NCBI RefSeq assembly: GCF_003597395.2 | Contig: NC_133772.1 | Location: 143,489,048 to 143,553,047, forward strand | Reading direction: 5' to 3' | Origin: Chelonoidis abingdonii | Lineage: Eukaryota > Chordata > Testudines > Testudinidae | Length of the DNA: 64,000 nucleotides | Part shown: positions 60,655-64,000 of the stretch, in pieces | Layout: each line of letters starts with the position of its first letter | Position numbering within the stretch: the stretch's first letter is position 1 | The notes under the pieces: generated by a model | Told to the model about the DNA's origin: nothing | Seen by the model: only the letters and a program-made list of their open reading frames with translations | Databases searched by the model: none | Translations under genes and position numbers: made by a program

Positions 60655-61701
60655 ATGTTCCGTGACCATCAAAAGGATCTTGTCCCATTCTTCTTCATGG
60701 AAGGTGATCTTGTAGCCTGCAACAACATCGATGGTGTGATGGCAGCCCTCAACATCGTTCACGATCCAGATGAGTGGAGACTGTTCATTGATTCATCGAA
60801 GACGAGTCTTAAAGCTGTTTTGCTGCATAATGGCAATGTTTTGCCATCAATTCCAGTTGGTCATGCAGTCCATATGAAGGAAACCTATGACAACATGAAA
60901 CAACTTTTGAGGTGCATAAACTATGACCAACATCAGTGGCAGCTTTGTGGCGATTTGAAGGTTGTTGCTCTCTTGCTTGGTCTGCAGACTGGATACACAA
61001 AGTACTGCTGTTTTGTCTGCGAATGGGATAGTCGTGCAAGAGATTCCCACTACATCAAGAAAGATTGGCCACTCCGACAGTCATTGGAGCCTGGGAGGAA
61101 AAGTGTTCAGCATCCACCACTTGTTGAATCAAGGAAGATTTTGTTACCACCCTTACACATCAAGCTGGGTCTGATGAAGAACTTTGTCAAGGCCATTGAC
61201 AAAACACAAGCAGCTTTCAAGTACCTCCGTGGAAAATTTCCAAGGTTAAGTGAAGCTAAGATAAAGGAAGGTGTCTTTGTTGGTCCTCAGATTCATGAAC
61301 TTCTTCGAGATGATGCATTTGACCATGCACTGCGTGGCAAGGAAAAGACGGCATGGAAAGCCTTCCAGTTAGTGGCAATAAATTTTCTCGGAAACAACAA
61401 GGCAGACAACTACAGGTTGTTGGTGGAAAACCTCCTCAAGGCATACAAAAGCCTTGGTTGCAACATGTCACTAAAGATACATTTTTTGCACTCTCATCTA
61501 GATTTTTTTCCACCGAACTGCGGAGCAGTGAGCGACGAGCACGGCGAGCGATTTCACCAGGACATTGCAACAATGGAGAAATGCTATCAGGGCAAATGGA
61601 GCCCATCAATGCTTGCAGACTATTGCTGGACAGTGACAAGAGATGCTCCATTTAATGAATACAAGAGACAAGCCAAGAAGCGCCGAGTAGACACTGAATA
61701 G
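60655..61701 (+). CDS. Intronless transposase-like protein of about 348 residues, unnamed multi-taxon family
   Basis: The frame is open from 60598 to the TAG at 61699..61701. The first ATG is 60655, but the 18 codons before it (SRLQQWNLLAGDV) read like authentic family sequence, and an in-frame TAG at 60595 cuts the frame upstream, so the 5' end is probably lost or mutated. Numbering from 60601 as codon 1, candidate catalytic acids are D64 (LFIDSSK), D118 (CGDLKV) and E313/E316 (SDEHGERFH). A Cys cluster CCFVC (136..140) follows the second Asp, His residues lie at 294, 297 and 299 (HFLHSHLDFF), and the tail KRQAKKRRVD looks like a nuclear localisation signal. I recall similar uncharacterised proteins in arthropods and cnidarians, often in many copies. 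A DDE-type RNase H-fold transposase is my inference. No terminal inverted repeats or target duplication were found. A CR1 fragment lies just upstream. Confidence 0.7.
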   Translation: MFRDHQKDLVPFFFMEGDLVACNNIDGVMAALNIVHDPDEWRLFIDSSKTSLKAVLLHNGNVLPSIPVGHAVHMKETYDNMKQLLRCINYDQHQWQLCGDLKVVALLLGLQTGYTKYCCFVCEWDSRARDSHYIKKDWPLRQSLEPGRKSVQHPPLVESRKILLPPLHIKLGLMKNFVKAIDKTQAAFKYLRGKFPRLSEAKIKEGVFVGPQIHELLRDDAFDHALRGKEKTAWKAFQLVAINFLGNNKADNYRLLVENLLKAYKSLGCNMSLKIHFLHSHLDFFPPNCGAVSDEHGERFHQDIATMEKCYQGKWSPSMLADYCWTVTRDAPFNEYKRQAKKRRVDTE

Positions 61702-61743
61702 GACTAAACTATGTACATAATAGTTTTTTGCCTTTTGTTTCAT

Positions 61744-61749
61744 AATAAA
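61744..61749 (+). terminator. AATAAA polyadenylation signal after the transposase-like ORF
   Basis: AATAAA lies 43 bases after the ORF stop and is followed by a T-rich stretch. It could serve the 60655..61701 ORF. No poly(A) tract follows, so there is no sign that the ORF is a recent retrocopy. Confidence 0.45.
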
Positions 61750-62402
61750 TTTTATTTATATAACCCTTTTGCTGATTTTTAAAGTGTTACATAAACAGGA
61801 CAGGTGAAATATTATCATGTAAAGCAACCATAAACACATGAAAAGACCTAGGTTTACAATTTATGATTAAAACTCTACTATCTACACAATATACATAGAC
61901 ATAAAATGTAAAAACTTAAATATCTTAGAAACAGTAGCCAATCAGTTGTTTTAATTGTCGTATTTGAATTCAGCACATCAAAATACATAATAAATACCAC
62001 ATTTTATCTCTGAAGCAGACGACTTCTCAAAAATTGTAGACCAGTGTTATCTGCCTCAACCCCTCAGTCCTTTTCACTGTCAGTGCATTCCAGGTTACTC
62101 TCTGTAATTGTGCCCAACAAGATTTTTAACACTTCTGAAAGAGATCTGCCAGTAACTGACAGTCCTTCCCCTGAGAAACTTATAGTCTAAAAGACAACAC
62201 ATAACAGGTGGAGGAAACAAATGAGCAGTCATGGGGAGAGTGTGTATCAGGATAACAAGAATGACATGACTAACAGTCTAGCTGTATGCACAATACACCT
62301 GCAAACACCTGGGTTACGTTTTTGCCATCTCATTATATAATACCTTGCAATAAACCCCATTTTCACCAGGATCAGGGACAACTTTTTCTGGGAAAAGCAG
62401 CC
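61750..62402. other. No gene recognised
   Basis: AT-rich sequence after the ORF, then an L2-like antisense trace (CTGAGAAACTTATAGTCTAA near 62172). Confidence 0.35.
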
Positions 62403-63130
62403 TGTGATGGGACACCTCCTAAATGCCTGTTATCAGCTGGGTGTGGTACAGCAATCTCTATTCCACGCTCCTGGCATCCCCTGTAGGTTGCTCCCCTCAC
62501 TAGGCAGGTCTTCAGAATCTCAGCCCTCTGGCCAAGTCACACAGTTATAAATGACGAACCTCTTCCTGGGTAGCAAAAGCCCAAGCTATCTGCCCTCACC
62601 AGGTCTTCAGCCCCATCTCTGGACCCGTTAACACTCAAGCTTCTACATTAGCCTTGTTCTCTTCCTGGGGCTTAGGTAACTTTTTCAGTGGCCAGAGGGA
62701 GAACCTGGGCCCACCCACCACTCCGAGACCCAACCCAGTGACTCCATAAACAGCAGCAACATACCACTGTCTCCAGTCCACTGCTGCTATCCCTGGGCCT
62801 TTTCCCACACATCCTCTCTCCCTTCACCCTGACCTCTAGGCTGAACTTCTCAGATCCTCTTCCTCATCAACGAAAGCAAATGCCCCCAGAACCCATCTTC
62901 TGGTTCTCTGTCAAGCTCCTGGAACCCTCCATTGTTCCTCTGGTCCCAGCCTGGAACTGACCTGCTCAGCCCCAGCAGCTGCTTTTGTCTGATCCTGCTG
63001 CACTCTGATTGGCTCCTTCTGTGAAGCCTCTCTAGGCAGGTCTGGAAGACCCACCTTCACTGCTCTTTTCCTGGAGTGAGGTGACGTCCCCTCCAGCAGG
63101 GACTCGAAAGACCAGGTATACCCCATCACA
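62403..63130 (-). mobile_element. Solo LTR, 728 bp, perfect 5-bp target duplication
   Basis: The ends TGTGATGGG and CCCATCACA are 9-bp perfect inverted repeats with TG..CA. CAGCC flanks both sides (62398..62402, 63131..63135). The minus orientation is preferred because the minus strand gives GCCAATCAGAG (CAAT-box-like) in the first third; no clear TATA box was found, so strand is less sure than the boundaries. Confidence 0.87.
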
Positions 63131-63190
63131 CAGCCAGTATAGACTGTAGAAGTATAGCAAGTGACTTCATTTAAAATGACAAAGTCAAGG

Positions 63191-64000
63191 TGTTATGGTA
63201 TGAACCCCCACTCTGAACATAAGCGTCCAAAAGATGGGGTACCAGCATGAATTCCTCTAAGCTTAATTACTAGCTTAGATCTGATAGGGCTGCCACCAAC
63301 CAGAACTTGCAGTGCCTGGTATACTCTGGTCCCCCCCAAACCTTCCCAGGGGACCCCAAGACCCAGACCCCCTGGATCTTAAAACAAGGAGGAACTGACT
63401 ATCCCCCCCACCCTTTCCCCCTCTTAGACTTTCCCTCTCTGGGTCGTCTGGAGAGGCTTCACCAACTCACTGGTGAAACAAGATCCAAATTCCTTGAATC
63501 TTAACACAAGGGAAAATAAACCCTTCCCCCACTGTGTCCTCTCCCAGGCTTTCCCTCCCTGGGCTATCCTGGAGAGAGAGACAGATTCAAGCTCCGTGAA
63601 TCTAAAACAAAGGGAAATTTGCCTTCCCCCTCCTCCTTTCCCCCCACTACTCCCTGGTGAGTTTAGACTTAATTCCCCTGAGTCTTAACAAGGGGAAAAA
63701 ATCAATCAGGTCTTTTAAAAAGAAAAGCTTTTAATAAAAGAAAGAAAAAGTAAAAATTGTCTCTGTAAAACCAAGTTGGAAAATGTTACAGGATCTTTCA
63801 TCTTATAGACACTAGGGAGAGTCCTCCCCCCCAGCACAAATACAATCCTTCCAGGAAAATACACATTTGCAAATAAAGAAAACAAATAAAAAGACTAAAA
63901 TGCCTTTCCTAATTGGTACTTACTAAATTGAACAGAAGAGGCTGTTTTAGAAATTTGGAGATATCTGCTTACATGTCTGGCCCCTCTCAGAACCCAGAGA
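63191..64000 (-). mobile_element. LTR-type repeat reaching the window edge
   Basis: On the minus strand it ends ..CCATAACA at 63191. The interior has AGAGACAATTTTTACTTTTTC, CTTTTATTAAAAGC, and repeated TTAAGA/GGGAAA(G) plus CTCTCC blocks. Layout and composition match the LTR-type repeat at 8223..9015. The other end lies outside the window. Confidence 0.55.

Noticed and set aside
1..64000. CRISPR arrays, rRNA genes, bacterial insertion sequences
   Set aside because: No regularly spaced short repeats, rRNA segments or prokaryotic gene organisation anywhere in the window.

Overview
The window looks like vertebrate nuclear DNA, most likely from a turtle (cryptodire-like). The clues are many CR1 LINE 3' ends, a tRNA-derived SINE with a CR1-like tail, a MIR/CORE-SINE, L2-clade remnants, Tigger/hAT MITEs and several LTR families with TATA boxes and AATAAA signals. 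There are no operons, ribosome binding sites or prokaryotic features. Almost all of the sequence is non-coding. The species call rests on recognised repeat types, not on any search. || Host gene: the only host coding sequence I can support is one 270-bp exon on the minus strand (24146..24415), bounded by AG and GT splice sites, both introns in phase 1. It encodes a complete Ig domain that I recognise as the last Ig domain of an MDGA protein (GPI-anchored synaptic adhesion regulator). No flanking exon was found in about 24 kb downstream or 40 kb upstream, which fits the very large introns of MDGA2 better than the compact MDGA1. The rest of the window is therefore probably MDGA2 intron. || Layout: 1..12 kb holds CR1 tails, a TIR-bounded hAT-like element (2711..3718), a tRNA-SINE, two related solo LTRs in opposite orientation with 4-bp target duplications (5044..5598 and 10428..11065), a CR1 cut by a hAT MITE with a perfect 8-bp duplication (5915..6240), a MIR and an LTR-like repeat. 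12.6..13.7 kb is a TIR element with a G-rich interior. 14..28 kb is repeat-poor and contains the exon, with CR1 pieces at 18.8..21.4 kb. 28.1..35.2 kb is a cluster of at least four decayed copies of an RLE-type (R4/Dong-like) LINE around a 100-N assembly gap, bordered by TA microsatellites. 37..54 kb is a mosaic of CR1, L2, LTR, Tigger and hAT relics. 58.3..60.5 kb contains two nested insertions. || 60.6..61.7 kb contains the only long intact non-host reading frame: an intronless protein of about 350 residues with D, D, E candidate catalytic residues and a Cys cluster. I read it as a transposase-like protein of a family I cannot name. 62.4..64 kb holds two adjacent minus-strand LTR-type repeats, one with a perfect 5-bp duplication.
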